Made by a program: the position numbers and the translations under genes. The notes under the pieces were generated by a model. That model saw nothing but the letters and a program-made list of their open reading frames with translations, searched no databases and was not told the DNA's origin. DNA of 64,000 nt from Immersiella caudata (taxonomy: Eukaryota; Ascomycota; Sordariomycetes; Sordariales; Lasiosphaeriaceae), in NCBI GenBank assembly GCA_030512335.1, contig JAULSU010000005.1, positions 3,987,501 to 4,051,500 on the forward strand, read 5' to 3'. Positions within the stretch are counted from its first letter, which is position 1. Every line of letters starts with the position of its first letter. Of the stretch, positions 21,772-32,899 are shown one piece after another.

Positions 21772-22297
21772 ATGTTCAGCTTCCACACCCTCGCTACCCT
21801 CCTCGCCGTTGCCGTCCTCTCCGTCACCGCTCTCCCCGCCACCAACCTGGAGTCTCGTCAAAGCAACATCCAGATCCAGTACTGCACCGACATCGAACTC
21901 CGTGGCGCCTGCAACATCCCGAGCGTACGCCTCAACCAGTGCCGTATGTCCCCCTGATCCCTTCTACCCCGGTCACTCCAAATTTAGCTCAATCAGCGAC
22001 GATTGGAGCATGCCAATCATGTACTAACATGGAAACCACAGACGACGTCCCGGGCGACTTCAAAGATAGAATTAGCTCGTTTAAGAACCTCAATAAAAAC
22101 CAGAGGAAGTGCACCTGGTATGAGTAAGTGATTTCATCCTCTGGATCGAATTTAGAGAGATTTGATGGTCTGACACACAACACAGACATTTCGGCTGCAC
22201 TGGTAATAGCTACAAGAAGGATGAGGACTTGAAGCTTCATGATGGGAATGGAAAGTTTAATGATTATATCAGCAGTGTTATCTGCGCGCCGAAGTAG
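21772..22297 (+). CDS. Secreted beta/gamma-crystallin-like protein, 121 aa
   Basis: Three exons: 21772-21943, 22042-22123, 22186-22297; introns of 98 and 62 bp. The signal peptide is MFSFHTLATLLAVAVLSVTALP, followed by a short pro-region ending ESRQ, a likely Kex2-type site. The mature domain of about 90 residues has the layout of a beta/gamma-crystallin-like fold: YCTDIELRGAC, LNQCHDVPGDFKDRISSF, CTWYEHFGCTG, then FNDYISSVIC. The recurring F-x-D-x-I-S-S and cysteine positions are the basis of this call. Fungal members are small secreted proteins of unclear role; some bind calcium. Five cysteines are conserved in spacing with the family as I remember it. Whether it acts in antagonism, wall binding or host contact is unknown. 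Confidence 0.65.
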
Positions 22298-22761
22298 GGC
22301 GCAGACTGGTGGGTTTGGTTGAAGAGTCAGGGGTAGTAGATGTAGTTGAGTCTAGGAGACCGAGGTCAAGTGAAGGGGCTGGGAGTGGGAGTTGTGAAAT
22401 AGAATGAAAACCGAGCTTTGCCACCAATTTGCCTTTGTTTGTGGTAGTACAAAGGGGGGTCGCACAATGTTACCTATCCGTTCGTTATTTTGTAGGAAAT
22501 AGGGGTGGCGCGAGGCACACAAGACGGAGTCCCCAGCACTAACGGTCTTTTCTAATACATAGGTACCTGGGTAGATACCTGGCATGGCGTGACACAAGCA
22601 TTACTAAATTACTTGGAAACTAGCGCCGTGAACTTGGCCTTCAGGAAAGTCATTGCCGGAACATCACCTTCCCGTTTGTTGCATTACAAATAGAACTAGT
22701 TTTATATCGTCTGGGCGTCCATGGATACTACGCAAACCTTATCTCCTCTGCCATCTGCACA
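22298..22761. other. Intergenic between convergent genes
   Basis: 3' regions of the crystallin-like gene and of the minus-strand membrane protein. No feature recognised. Confidence 0.5.
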
Positions 22762-24555
22762 CTACAACTCCTCCTTCGGAGCCTCCCTGACATCATCAGC
22801 AACGACCTGCTTCACCACAGATGCACTCCCAGCTGGGCTCGGCCCACCATCTTCCTCATCCTTCGGGTGTTTAGGAACAACTACGCAAGGTCAGCTCAGC
22901 TGTATTCGCAGGTGGTTCTTGTAAAAGAGCAAGATAACAGGTAACGTACTAGCCCAAGACCTCCTACCCGTCGGGCGGGCACCATGTTCGTGGAGCGCAT
23001 CATGCATGACCGTCGCATCAAGATCGTTGACACGCCTCAGGGGCGTCCAGCGAAGTAAGCTCAGCGCTAGAATCCAAAGGAGTAGGGACAGCACGGGAAT
23101 GATGATAATCGCCTTTACGGATAACGTTGTGATGTCGGGGCTCCATACTACGAAGTCGGCAACTCCTGGCTTCAGGTTTCCGCTCTCGTCGATGGCGAGA
23201 TTAGCGGTGCTGTTGCTGCGACCAGGTGCATCGTCTGCGAACAGCGTCAGGTCCGTCAGAGTGTTAGTCGTAGCAATATATGCAGCCAGAACCAGCCGGC
23301 GGAGGTCAGAGAAGGCACTGCTAGTCTCGGCGTCAAAGATGTTGCCGATCGACGTGGTGCTGGAGAGCAGGGCAGAGAGACCGAGCAGTCTGCCTATGCT
23401 GACAATCCGCGGCGTCGCAAGGTATCTAGCGAGGATGAGCTGCAGGCCTGGCGACAAGTCGAGACCCGGGAGGGCGGTGCTGTTCAGTCCAAGGATGGTG
23501 CTGCTGCGTCCTTCATACCACCAGGTGTCGGTCTGCCAGCACGATAGAACAGGGCGACCCGGGCGAACAGCGTGTCTTGTGCCACCGAGTCCAGCGACGC
23601 CACCGGTAGTGTACAGTGAGTCGGACCCAAAAGTGTAACTGAGTCGGTCAACCGAAGAAACAAATGCAGCCCATGTCATATTGCCTAGCGGCCCATCTGG
23701 CTTCGGCCCGTTGTAGAAGAAGGCAACAGGAGCCGGTCCATCGAAGAGGTTCAGGGACGTTGTGCCGATTCGCGGGTCTCCGAATCGGGCGTAGGTATCG
23801 TTCGTGTAGCCGTTCGCGTTGGACGAGTTGAGGAGCCAACCGTACTCGGTGGTGCAGGCGCCGGTGACCTCAAGAAGCAGTGTTGGATACTTCTGGAGAC
23901 CCATGTCGGCGCCGCTGACGCTGTAACGGTAGTCAATCCTGGTGATGGGTTCGCCAGTGCTGGTGGTACCGAGCGTGGTCTCGCCAACCTGGACTTTGGA
24001 TTGCGTATTGGCCGATGCGACTTGGGCACTACCCGCAGCGCGGAGAGCCATCGGGGCTTCAGCCGACGAGAGGCGTGCCAGCTCCGCAGATGTCTGCGGG
24101 AGGCGCGGTGCGAGGACGGCGGCGGGGTTGACAGGGGCACCATTGCCAATGATAATATACGGCGGGACGATGATGGAAAGGACATTCTGGGCAATCCAGC
24201 AAAACAAGACGATAAACAGAACGGCGTAGATCCACCACTGCTTCCAGTGGCTCTTGTCGGCGGGCTGCAGCACCTCAAGCAGAGAGTCGGTCAGCGAGCT
24301 TCGTTTGTTCCAGAGCGACGTCGAGATGCGGTGGTGCCTCTTGCGCTCAAGCAAGTAGTAGAAAGCGAGGGCAAATAGAATGCACCACAGGTTCATGACC
24401 ATCGAGGTCATCATGAGCGTGTAGGCGGAGTTGAGCTGGTTGGCGACATAGCTCTTGACAGCGATGGCGTCTCGTGTGCCTCCCTCGATGGGCAGCTCAA
24501 ACCGCTTCATCAAGAGGTACGTGGCGCGCACCTGGGGCGCTGTGGAGATGCCCAT
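22762..24555 (-). CDS. Uncharacterised membrane protein with glycosylated ectodomain, about 574 aa
   Basis: Two exons on the minus strand: 22950-24555 and 22762-22880, with a 69-bp intron (GTACGT, GCTGAC branch, TAG) that replaces an early stop by a charged tail ending KEEL. The N-terminal part has two membrane segments (LMMTSMVMNLWCILFALAFYYL and WWIYAVLFIVLFCWIAQNVL). A luminal or extracellular domain of about 350 residues follows with several N-glycosylation sites (NSS, NDT, NMT, NST) and paired cysteines, then a last helix (AIIIIPVLSLLLWILALSLL) and a cytosolic tail. The N-terminus is uncertain. The frame runs open upstream through LVSVAAMG and could continue into another exon near 24600-24700 (MAHISIASPATSG), but I could not find a splice pair that keeps frame, so I start at the first in-frame ATG. 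Confidence 0.65.
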
Positions 24556-25769
24556 GGCTGCGACAGACACTAACGCAGCAACGTTGGGGTGTCTCAGGCT
24601 GTTGTGCGGGCGTGAGCGAAGGATGGAGCTAGAGTAACACTATCGAGGTTCTCGTCGCCGCTTGTTGCAGGACTGGCAATGCTTATGTGCGCCATGGCAT
24701 CCATGGCACAATGCCGACCATCCGGAAGTGCAGCAGCCTCATCGGCTCCATGGGGCCTCATGGCCGCGCCCTCTTGAGTCCCTCTCAGAGGCTGCGTATC
24801 GGAGCCCGGACCCCATGGTCGTCGCACAACATGTTGTCAGGACGCTTGCCGGTATTCTCGTCAGAATTGACCAGCCTCCTGAAAACATTCAGCACAAAGT
24901 TTGGGTAGGATTTCTGCCAGGATCGATGCAGACCCCGCTCGCTCGGTTGGTCTCGACCAGGCCACATAAGCAGCTCACAGGCCAGATGCAGTTGGGAGGG
25001 AGGGGAAGCTGGTCGGGTGTGTCGTTTGATTCACGGAAAGGAGGCCAGGCGGCTCGAATATGTCGACTCTCGCCTCGACGCGCAGGTTGGGCTGAAAGGG
25101 CGCCGAGTGGTTGGTTCAGCCTGCAGGCGAGCTGCCGATCCCCTCACCGGGGACGACTGGCCGTGCGGGGGCGAAAAAGTGACAGATATTGTGTGACGGT
25201 AATTCTGCGCAATCACGCAAGGCTGCGGAGGAAGGAGCAAATGCAGTTGCTTTTTGAGTTGCACTTTCAGCTGCAGTGCTGTCTCCACCGCGCGGCCCTG
25301 CACGGCTTGGCCAGTCTTGGCGCGGCCGATGCCGCAGCTGGGTCGGCCCCATCTCCCCTTCCCGGCTCGGGGATTGGGCGGGGACTGCGGCCGGAGCAGG
25401 GGTCCAAGTTTCCTGTGCCGGGACCCGCATCCTACTGACGTGACTTTGTCCAAACAGGCACAACCTGAGCTGGACAGCGTCCCATGAGGCTCTGCCTGTG
25501 TGTTTGGGCTGGTTTACTTTCGGGGCTTGATTCTTGGGAATCCCCGAGGAGGTCGTGCGAAAGCCAAGGTCCAAGGCAGCCAAGGTACTTAAATCCTGTG
25601 GTATCCGTCGTAGGTCGGCATCTTGGGTAATTCCCTGCGGACTCTGTCAGTCGTTTTGGCGCTGCAATCTGATTCTGAAGTCGGAAAGAGTGTCTACCCG
25701 TGTCCCTGTTCTTGCCCACCATCCATCCCACCTTGCTCGAGACCTAGCGTCCACACCATCCACCCAACC
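24556..25769. other. Intergenic, divergent promoters
   Basis: Lies between the minus-strand membrane protein and the plus-strand FAS1 gene. An open frame at 24662-25438 has no domain and no ATG at its start. A missing first exon of the membrane protein may lie near 24600-24720. Confidence 0.45.
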
Positions 25770-27190
25770 ATGTGGTCTCGATCATTGGTCGTTGCAGCCC
25801 TATGGGAAGTCATCGCTTCCACCGTCGCTGCTGACGCCGGGGATCGCTACACGAGCCGCTGGGACACCACCTTCCCGGCGCCGTCCACTTGGACCAAATC
25901 CCATGGGCCGACTTACACCGCCCCGCCTTCAGCTCCCACCTACGGCCCCACGAAAGAGTACACCAAGGAGTATACCAAGGAATACACCAAGTCATATGCC
26001 CCTCACACGTACACCAAGGGGTATACCGAGGAATACACCAAGTCATACGCCCCTCACACGTACACCAAGCCCCACAAACCCTACCCGACCCTCCCCTCGC
26101 TCGAGGATGCTCTGATCAACGCCGGCTGCTCCAAGTTCTTGGCCTTCATCAAGTCCGACGACGACACCTGGGCTCTTTACAACTCCCCTCGCGTCCGCAC
26201 CGTCTTCGCCCCTGGCATGTAACCTTGTGTGTTGGGAGGAGTTTAATAAACGCTAACAGTAGCAGACGACGTCTCCTTCCCCTCCAACACGACCCTCGCC
26301 CGCCTCCTCCGCCGCGAGCTCACCCCTGAGCAGCAACAACAAGCCGACCTCTCCGCCGAAACACAACTCACCGATCTCTCCAAACTGCGCATCGTCCCCG
26401 GCACCATCGTCGAAACCAACGACAACTCGGCCAACCTCCTCGGCAGCCCCCAAGTCGTCGTCTCCTCCCCCAACACCACCACCGGCGCCGTCAAAATCGC
26501 TTCCGGTCTTGGCAACGAAGTCGACCTCAAGACCACCGACATCCAATACACTGGCGGCCTCATCCACACCACCTCGGGCCTCCTAACCAATCCCCTCCTC
26601 CTCTCTACCACCCTCCTAACCAACCCCTCCCTCTCCACCTTCAACTCCCTCCTTAACAGCCTCGGCAGCAGCAACCTCACCTCCCGCCAGACATCCGGCT
26701 CCGCAAAACTCGACTTCACACCCCGCATAACCGTCTTCATCCCCACCAACGAAGCCTTCAACTCCGTAGGCGGAGTCCCACCCTCCCAAGCCGCCGCCGT
26801 GCTGGACGGGCACACCATCGTCTCGAGCAGCTTGGCGGAACCAGTGGGATACCTCCCTGCTCTGCAGAATGGCCAGGTGCTCAAGACAGAGGGGGGCGGG
26901 ACGGTGGCGATTAGCGTGAGGGATGGGGAGACATATGTGGGCGGGGCAAAGATTGTGAAGGCGAATATCATCTTGCCTAATGGGGTTGCGCATGTGGTGA
27001 ATAAGGTAAGTTTGCACCCTTTTGTTGGTGATTTGAGCTGGGAAGAGAAGAGTTTGCTGATGGCAGGATATTTTAGGTCTTGGCTCAGCCGGTTCAGACC
27101 GGAGCGGCCATCCCGGGAACCGTTCCGGCGGCCGGTCGGGCGGCTTTGGTGGCTGCTGGTGTTGTGGCCATGGCGTTGCCGTCGTGGTAG
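25770..27190 (+). CDS. Secreted fasciclin (FAS1) domain protein, GPI-anchored, 432 aa
   Basis: Three exons: 25770-26214, 26266-27005, 27077-27190. Signal peptide MWSRSLVVAALWEVIASTVA. Residues about 60-110 form a Tyr/Thr/Lys/Pro-rich repeat (YTKEYTKEYTKEYTK, then two copies of SYAPHTYTK). Two FAS1-type domains follow. The first spans SLEDALINAGCSKFLAFI to the IVPGTIVETND block; the second contains TPRITVFIPTNEAF and later ANIILPNGVAHVVNKVL. The C-terminus (AALVAAGVVAMALPSW) is a GPI-type hydrophobic tail. FAS1 proteins work in cell adhesion at the surface. Intron 1 starts with GC rather than GT (GCATGT); only this junction restores FAPDDVSFP, while the adjacent GT shifts the frame. Intron 1 has a GCTAAC branch site. 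The repeat may serve as a stalk or wall cross-linking region. Confidence 0.85.
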
Positions 27191-28513
27191 GCCGTAGGTA
27201 GGTGCATGGGCTTGAGTTTGGATGGGATGAGTACCTCACTCGGTAAGGCAGTTGATGCGTGATGAATGTGGATGGACAGATAATCTGACAGATGGTGTTG
27301 ATGGTTCGGGGCAAACAGATCGGAAGCACTGAGATGGATGTAATGGGAGTAGACAAGAAATATGGACTAGTGCCAAATGGCACGAAGGCTAAGGTGGTAA
27401 TGGCCGAAATGGACTCTATGTCTGGTCGGGATAGGGGTAATTGGATAGTTAGCTGGCATCAGTAGTTAGTTACACATAATCACTAGTTTCCAATTGGGCT
27501 GCTTGAGACCAGGAGATTCAGCAGAGTTGATGGCCGAAACCTTTCGGGCACGTAACGCAGGGCTTCAGTGCGATGATGTCTCTGCCGATGGCCTTTTCTG
27601 GCTCAAGGTTTGAGTGCCGGCTCGCCAGGCTTCCTTCGTTGAGGTCATTTTGACGCCGAAAAAGCCACCTTCAGGATACGCCCGTTGTTTTTTTTTTGGC
27701 TTGTGAAAAGGCATCGATACCCAATTTGTCCGAACATAGGGCCTTGTTGTCTGTGCTTTTTTTTTTATACATTGCGTTTATTTATGGCCTGCAGCCATAA
27801 AATCTAAAATCCAAAATTCAAAGCTGCAGCTCCCGGCAAGAAGGGCGTCTCTGGTTTCTACCCCTGCCTGTAAGGTGCCGAGGTCGAACTGAGGCGAGCA
27901 CAACGCGATGGGGATGATTGGCCCCTCGATGAGCAGCTCTGAACGGTCTCCCCTAGAGTTTTCGTCCTTACTGAGTCACTGATTTGTCGCCCAGAAAAGC
28001 CCGTCAGGGTCTCCCACATTGTTCTGGTGTCAGTGGAATGGCTTTGAGGAGGCACCGCTAGTATCCATGAACTGGACGGTTGAGACCGTCCCGCTCGGTA
28101 CCTTAGGGATCCATTTTGCTGGCTGTGCAGCGGAAAGCACGGCGACGGGACTCCTGAGTTTCAAAGAGTGCTGAGGTTGGGCGTTTCGGCCTCAACCACG
28201 AGGTATGTATGACCGGGACAATCCGGCACCTTAAGTTCTCAAGCTGGCCATGGTTGATATTTGGAGAACTTGCATTGCATCGGAATTTGAACAGCCAGCG
28301 ACCGGCAACTGCCCTCAGTGGGTGGAGCCAACTTTGCACGTGACCATTCAAGAACAGCGACGAGGGAAGGCACACCAGGCTAGTGAGAGAGCCGGGCTCG
28401 AAGCAGAAAAGGGCGTAGGCAGCCCCTGAGTAGGTGTTCAATTTGCCGCTTCGAGATCTATAAGCCCGCCGTCTCCAGTGAGATTGTCCTTCTCCTTCGG
28501 TCCAAGTGGCCTC
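27191..28513. other. Intergenic, nothing recognised
   Basis: Contains two T-tracts (about 27690 and 27762). Minus-strand frames at 27858-28055 and 28103-28441 show no domain. The stretch is the shared 3' flank of two convergent genes plus spacer. Confidence 0.45.
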
Positions 28514-29344
28514 TCACGCCTCAGACCTCCTCTTCTCCAAAGTATCCAGCATCCTTAAGAAGTGAGGAAGGAACTGTTCCGTTTCTGCTTCAAATCCTTG
28601 ATGATGCCCAGGCACAAGGAACATAGGACAGCCCAAAACCTGGGCCTGCTCGTCCACCGACCTTGCAAAGAATGCATCCCTGCACCGAACGCCCCGCATG
28701 ACTCCAATGCTGGTTTTATTCTCTCGCAATCGCCACATGTTCGGCGTGTATCCCAGTAGAATGGGAAACTCATTGTCCCAGAAGTTCTGCCGATTCTCAG
28801 GTTCCGGGCGCGCGATCGGGGGGACTCCTTCGTCGTCATAACCGAGCAGACGACTCGAGAATTCCGCAGCTGTTTGCTCGATGCCCTGTGTTTCGTAAAG
28901 CTCCATGAGGTGGAGAAACCACTCAACCAACTCGGATGCATCCGGCAAAAGCGTGATGAGAGGGGCCTCGTGGGCAATCACGTGGTCCGCCATGTTCGGG
29001 AAGTCGTGCGCGAACTGGAGGCTGAAGATGCCTCCGCTGCTGCTGCCAAAGACAATGGACTTGGTGAATCCCATGGCCTGGATGACTGCGCGGATATCTC
29101 GGGCTTGCTGCGGTGGGCTGAGTTTCTTGGGGGTATTGACCTTGCTGGCCGACATTTGGCGGCGATCAAACGTGACGCAGGTAAACCGGTCTGACAAGGC
29201 CGCCATGATGGGGTAGAACTGCCGCCCGTGGCCATTGCCTCCTGGTACAAACGTGATCAAGGGCCCGTTTCCCTGGAACCAGCAGTGCAGGTCGCAGCCC
29301 TCGTTGTGCACGATGCGCCTGGTGAGGTCAAGTCCGAGTGACAT
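28514..29344 (-). CDS. Alpha/beta hydrolase, 276 aa
   Basis: A single exon. The fold is recognisable from the oxyanion-loop region FVPGGNGHG (residues 32-40), the beta-strand FTCVTFDRRQMSAS typical of the family, the nucleophile elbow VFGSSSGG with Ser102 as the candidate nucleophile, and a C-terminal His in VPGHHQGFE (about residue 245). An acidic residue would be expected between; ARSVDEQAQVL is near the usual place. There is no signal peptide, so it is probably cytosolic. Length and sequence fit small-molecule ester or C-C hydrolases. Substrate is not predictable. The gene stands alone, without a neighbouring biosynthetic core enzyme. Confidence 0.8.
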   Translation of the reverse strand: MSLGLDLTRRIVHNEGCDLHCWFQGNGPLITFVPGGNGHGRQFYPIMAALSDRFTCVTFDRRQMSASKVNTPKKLSPPQQARDIRAVIQAMGFTKSIVFGSSSGGIFSLQFAHDFPNMADHVIAHEAPLITLLPDASELVEWFLHLMELYETQGIEQTAAEFSSRLLGYDDEGVPPIARPEPENRQNFWDNEFPILLGYTPNMWRLRENKTSIGVMRGVRCRDAFFARSVDEQAQVLGCPMFLVPGHHQGFEAETEQFLPHFLRMLDTLEKRRSEA

Positions 29345-29623
29345 GCTTGGCGGTACTTCGAACCGAGGCAGTAGGATGTCCGCGAAGTCGAGGGTTAGTG
29401 ATGCAGAACTAGATCATGGGGTCGGGCTCTCCTCTCTCATATAGATCGTGAAAAGATCCATGATTTCCGGTTTTACTCGATTTCACCCGATGCCAGCGAT
29501 TTGGTTGGGTGTGGAGGGGAGCCGGAAGGATGCGGTCGCTGCACCTCAGAGTCATCCAGCGTAGACTGCAACGCTGTGGAGGGTAAGCAGGCATACAAAT
29601 TTGAGCCAGCACCGTTGGAAAGC

Positions 29624-29983
29624 TGTCAGATAAACAGCGATTACCACTTGTCAGAGCAATTGAACGTTCCCTGCTTTTTAGTGCAGTGGTAATACGTGAC
29701 AATTAAGAGTCTCAGTGCCTCTATGGAGCAAGCTGATGTGAGCGCCAAGACCTCATAAGTTCGAGTCGAGGTGCGGGCAAGCTGACGTGAGCGCCAATAC
29801 CTCATAAGTTCGAGTCGAGGTGCGGGCACATGGAGTTTGGTTGCCTCCAGGAGACAAAAGTTCTCCAGCCCTAAACCCTCAAATGGCTCTAGAGCTGAGG
29901 GTGTGTGTCAGATAAACAGCGATTACCACTTGTCAGAGCAATTGAACGTTCCCTGCTTTTTAGTGTAGTGGTAATGCGTGACA
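29624..29983. mobile_element. 360-bp element with 78-bp direct terminal repeats (TRIM-like)
   Basis: Bases 29624-29701 and 29906-29983 are 78-bp direct repeats differing at about two positions. Each begins TGTCA and ends TGACA, and contains an inner inverted pair (ATTACCACT and AGTGGTAAT). TG...CA ends and a 204-bp interior fit a terminal-repeat retrotransposon in miniature. No target-site duplication is visible, so two insertions of a 78-bp palindromic mini-element remain possible. Confidence 0.55.
29728..29825. repeat. Tandem duplication of a 49-bp unit with B-box-like core
   Basis: Two adjacent copies (29728-29776, 29777-29825) with two differences. Each contains AGTTCGAGTCG, close to the tRNA B-box (GGTTCGANTCC). 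The rest does not fold as a tRNA. It may derive from a tRNA-related short element. Confidence 0.65.
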
Positions 29984-30452
29984 AACCTGGAGATGGGAGA
30001 CTGTATGGGAAACGTTGAAAACCACTTCCTAATAGCGCGTACACTCGGCCAGTTTATTACGTGTTCTTGGGATGAACGGCATGGAAAAGTCCTTTGAATG
30101 CCTCGTTCCATTTAGAAAATGATTCTTCAATTCCGTCATATAACTTCGGTCTTTCTCGGACTATCACGCTTATTTCCCCGACCGTATGTCAGTGGTGAAA
30201 CGCGCTTTCGTTGAGAAATCAATCCTACTGTCGAGGTGGGTCGACGGAGAAAAGAAGCGGGGTTGGTGTCCGTCGCTTGATTGAGGTGGGGGCGCCAAGA
30301 TGGAGAGGGACGACAGGGGTCTGAGCTTATCGATAAGCCAGAAACAGAAAAGATCGCAAAATTTCGGGCGCCCGCCTCAATTCCCTATTTCCGCAGCGGT
30401 CAATCGCAACCACCCCACCGCTCCCAGCACACCGCCCTGTGACTCGCCCAAC

Positions 30453-32825
30453 ATGTCTGCCGGGACGAAGCGATCTCGAGGCGATGGCGAGGACCATGGT
30501 TCTTGCGGAAAAAGGCCGAAGACGGGCAAGATCGACCATCTAAACGGTGTCATGGAGTATTCGAAGAAGGAAAAGAAAGATGCAAAGTGCGAGAGGCAAA
30601 AGCAGGAGCGCCAGAAAAAGAGAGAGTTGAACCAGATTGCGGAAGAGCCGGGGTCTCGAGCGGATGCTGCCCAGCCCCAAACCGAAGAACCTGCGCGCGT
30701 TTCCGAGGTTAAGATCCCGGATGCCCCGGAGGTCAACGCCGTTGATGCTGATTCCGCCCTTGTGTCCGACAAGCCCGAGAGGAAGGACAAGAAAGACAAG
30801 AAGAAGAAAGATAAGAAGAGCAAGAAGACGAAGACCGAGCAGCCTACCGACGAGCTAGAGCAAGTTCTCGAAATTGATGCCCCTGATACCCTAGAGGCTC
30901 AAGCCGTCGATGCCTATTCTGCGCCCGTGTCGGACAACTCTGAGAAGAAGGACAAGAAAAAGAAAGACAGGAAGAGCAAGGTAAAGGCCGAGCAGCCTGC
31001 CGACGAGCTACAGCGGGTTTCCGATGTTGTGATGGAAGACGCACCAGAAGTCGCCTCCGGAGCTCAGTCCGAGAGGCCCGGGAAGGAGAAGAAGAAGAAA
31101 GAGAAGAAGGAGAGGAAGGAGAGGAAGGAGAGGAAGGAGAGGAAGGAGAGGAAGGACAAGAAGTACAAGGAGGACATGGCCTCGGACGAGTCAGCACTAG
31201 AATCGAGGGGTCAGCCGAACGGCGGGTCCAATGGCCATTCTACTGGGACCAGTCCCGCTGCTAATGGCACCATCGGCACTGTGCATAGGAATGGTTCGAC
31301 ATATTCCTACAAGCAGACAGCCGCACTCGATGCCGTGTCCGAGTCCGAGATTCAGGACTTCCTCAAGAAGGCCGAGATCCACATCTCTGAGCTTTCTGCG
31401 TCTAGTCTCCGCCCCATCACGCATTTCTCGCAGATTCCGCCTTCGAAACTCATGTCCAAGAAGCCATTCGTGACTTTCAACACTCCGACACCGATTCAGT
31501 CCGCCTCCTGGCCGTACGCGCTCTCCGGGCGCGATACGATCGGCATCGCCGAGACGGGTTCTGGGAAGACACTGGCCTTTTCCGTCCCATGCGTTGAAGC
31601 ACTCTCCTCCGTCAAGAAGTCGAAGCGTTTCGGCGGCCACAGTACCCACGCTCGCGCCGTCATCGTCTCCCCCACCCGTGAGCTGGCGATGCAGACGCAC
31701 GCCGCCATCTCCGAGCTCGCGTCACTTGTTGGCCTTTCGGCCGTTTGTCTGTACGGTGGCGTGAACAAGGATGAACAGCGTGTGCTCTTGCGTAAGAACA
31801 GTGGTGCGGATATCATCGTCGCTACCCCTGGCCGCCTCAAGGACTTCCTCTCCGAAGAGACCGTCTCGCTTTCCGAGGTCATGTTTGCCGTTCTGGACGA
31901 GGCCGACCGCATGCTCGACAAGGGCTTCGAGGATGACATCAAGCAGATCCTGGGGAGCTGCCCGCCACGCGAGAAGCGCCAGACGCTCATGTTCACGGCT
32001 ACATGGCCAATGAGCGTACGCGGCCTTGCAGAGGGCTACATGGTGGACCCTGTCAAGGTGACGATTGGCAACCGCACGCGCGCCGGTGAGGACGGTGAGG
32101 GCGCAACCGAGCTCCAAGCCAACAGTCGCATCGCCCAAACGGTCGAGGTTGTTGACCCTCATGGAAAGGAGCAGCGTCTCTTGGCACTGCTCCGCGAGGC
32201 GCAAAAGGGCTCTGCCAAGAACGATCGGGTCTTGGTGTTTTGCCTGTACAAGAAGGAGGCTGTTCGCGTGGAGAAATTTTTGCAGTGGCAAGGCATTCGC
32301 GTCTGCAGCATCCACGGTGATCTGGGACAGGAGCAGCGAACGCGCAGCTTGGAGGCCTTCAAGGCGGGGACCACGAGCGTTCTTGTTGCGACTGACGTCG
32401 CTGCCCGTGGCTTGGATATTCCAGAGGTCAAGCTGGTCATCAACGTGACTGTAAGTGGTGCCGGCTGTGCTGTCATTCAGAGGGAGACGAGCTAACAGGA
32501 ACGAGTTTCCCCTGACGATTGAGGACTACGTCCATCGCATCGGCCGAACAGGCCGTGCTGGCAAGCAGGGCAAGGCTGTCACTCTCTTCACCGAACATGA
32601 CAAGGCTCACTCTGGATCGTAAGTCAGTGTCATTCCCCATTTCGGTGTTGGCTATTAACCACCGAGTATAGGCTTGTCAACATTCTCAGAGGCGCCAACC
32701 AGCCAGTTCCTGAAGAGCTCCTCAAGTTCGGCACCACTGTGAAGAAAAAGGCTCATGATTCGTATGGCAGCTTCTTCAAAGACGTGGACATGAGCAAGAA
32801 GGGCACCAAGATCACGTTTGACTAG
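30453..32825 (+). CDS. DBP3: ATP-dependent RNA helicase Dbp3 (DEAD box), 754 aa
   Basis: Three exons: 30453-32450, 32506-32618, 32672-32825. The N-terminal 290 residues are highly charged, with Lys/Glu runs (KERKERKERKERKERK) and a repeated acidic-lysine cassette, as in nucleolar helicases. The core carries the Q-motif region (FNTPTPIQS), motif I AETGSGKT (about residue 366), PTRELAMQ, TPGRL, motif II DEAD (residue 482), TAT in place of the usual SAT, ATDVAARGLD and, after intron 1, HRIGRTGRAG. Dbp3 acts in early 60S pre-rRNA processing, at 27SA2 cleavage. Intron 1 ends at ACGAG, past a nearer CAG; only this acceptor gives INVTFPLTIEDY. The ATG at 30453 is preferred over an in-frame ATG at 30300 because the family normally begins close to the KRSR segment. 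It converges on RFT1 with 74 bp between stop codons. Confidence 0.88.
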
Positions 32826-32899
32826 ACAGAGCGCAGTTTGGATGCGGTTTGGCGTGTATACATCTATTTTATCCTGAGAGGACAGTTTCTTTGGTCCTA

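Larger units (their letters stand above)
29345..30452. other. Repeat-bearing intergenic region
   Basis: Holds the 78-bp terminal repeats and 49-bp tandem duplication listed separately, and the 5' region of DBP3. No gene apart from these. Confidence 0.5.

Noticed and set aside
24594..24720. Extra first exon (MAHISIASPATSG) for the 22762 membrane protein
   Set aside because: Plausible sequence, but no donor/acceptor pair that keeps frame was found.
24662..25438. 258-codon plus-strand open frame
   Set aside because: No ATG at its beginning and no recognisable domain; it sits in a divergent promoter.
29624..29983. CRISPR-like array
   Set aside because: Only two repeats of 78 bp, no regular spacers, and a eukaryotic setting.
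30300..30452. Earlier in-frame ATG for DBP3
   Set aside because: Residues before 30453 show no conservation pattern; the basic KRSR start fits the family better. Not excluded.
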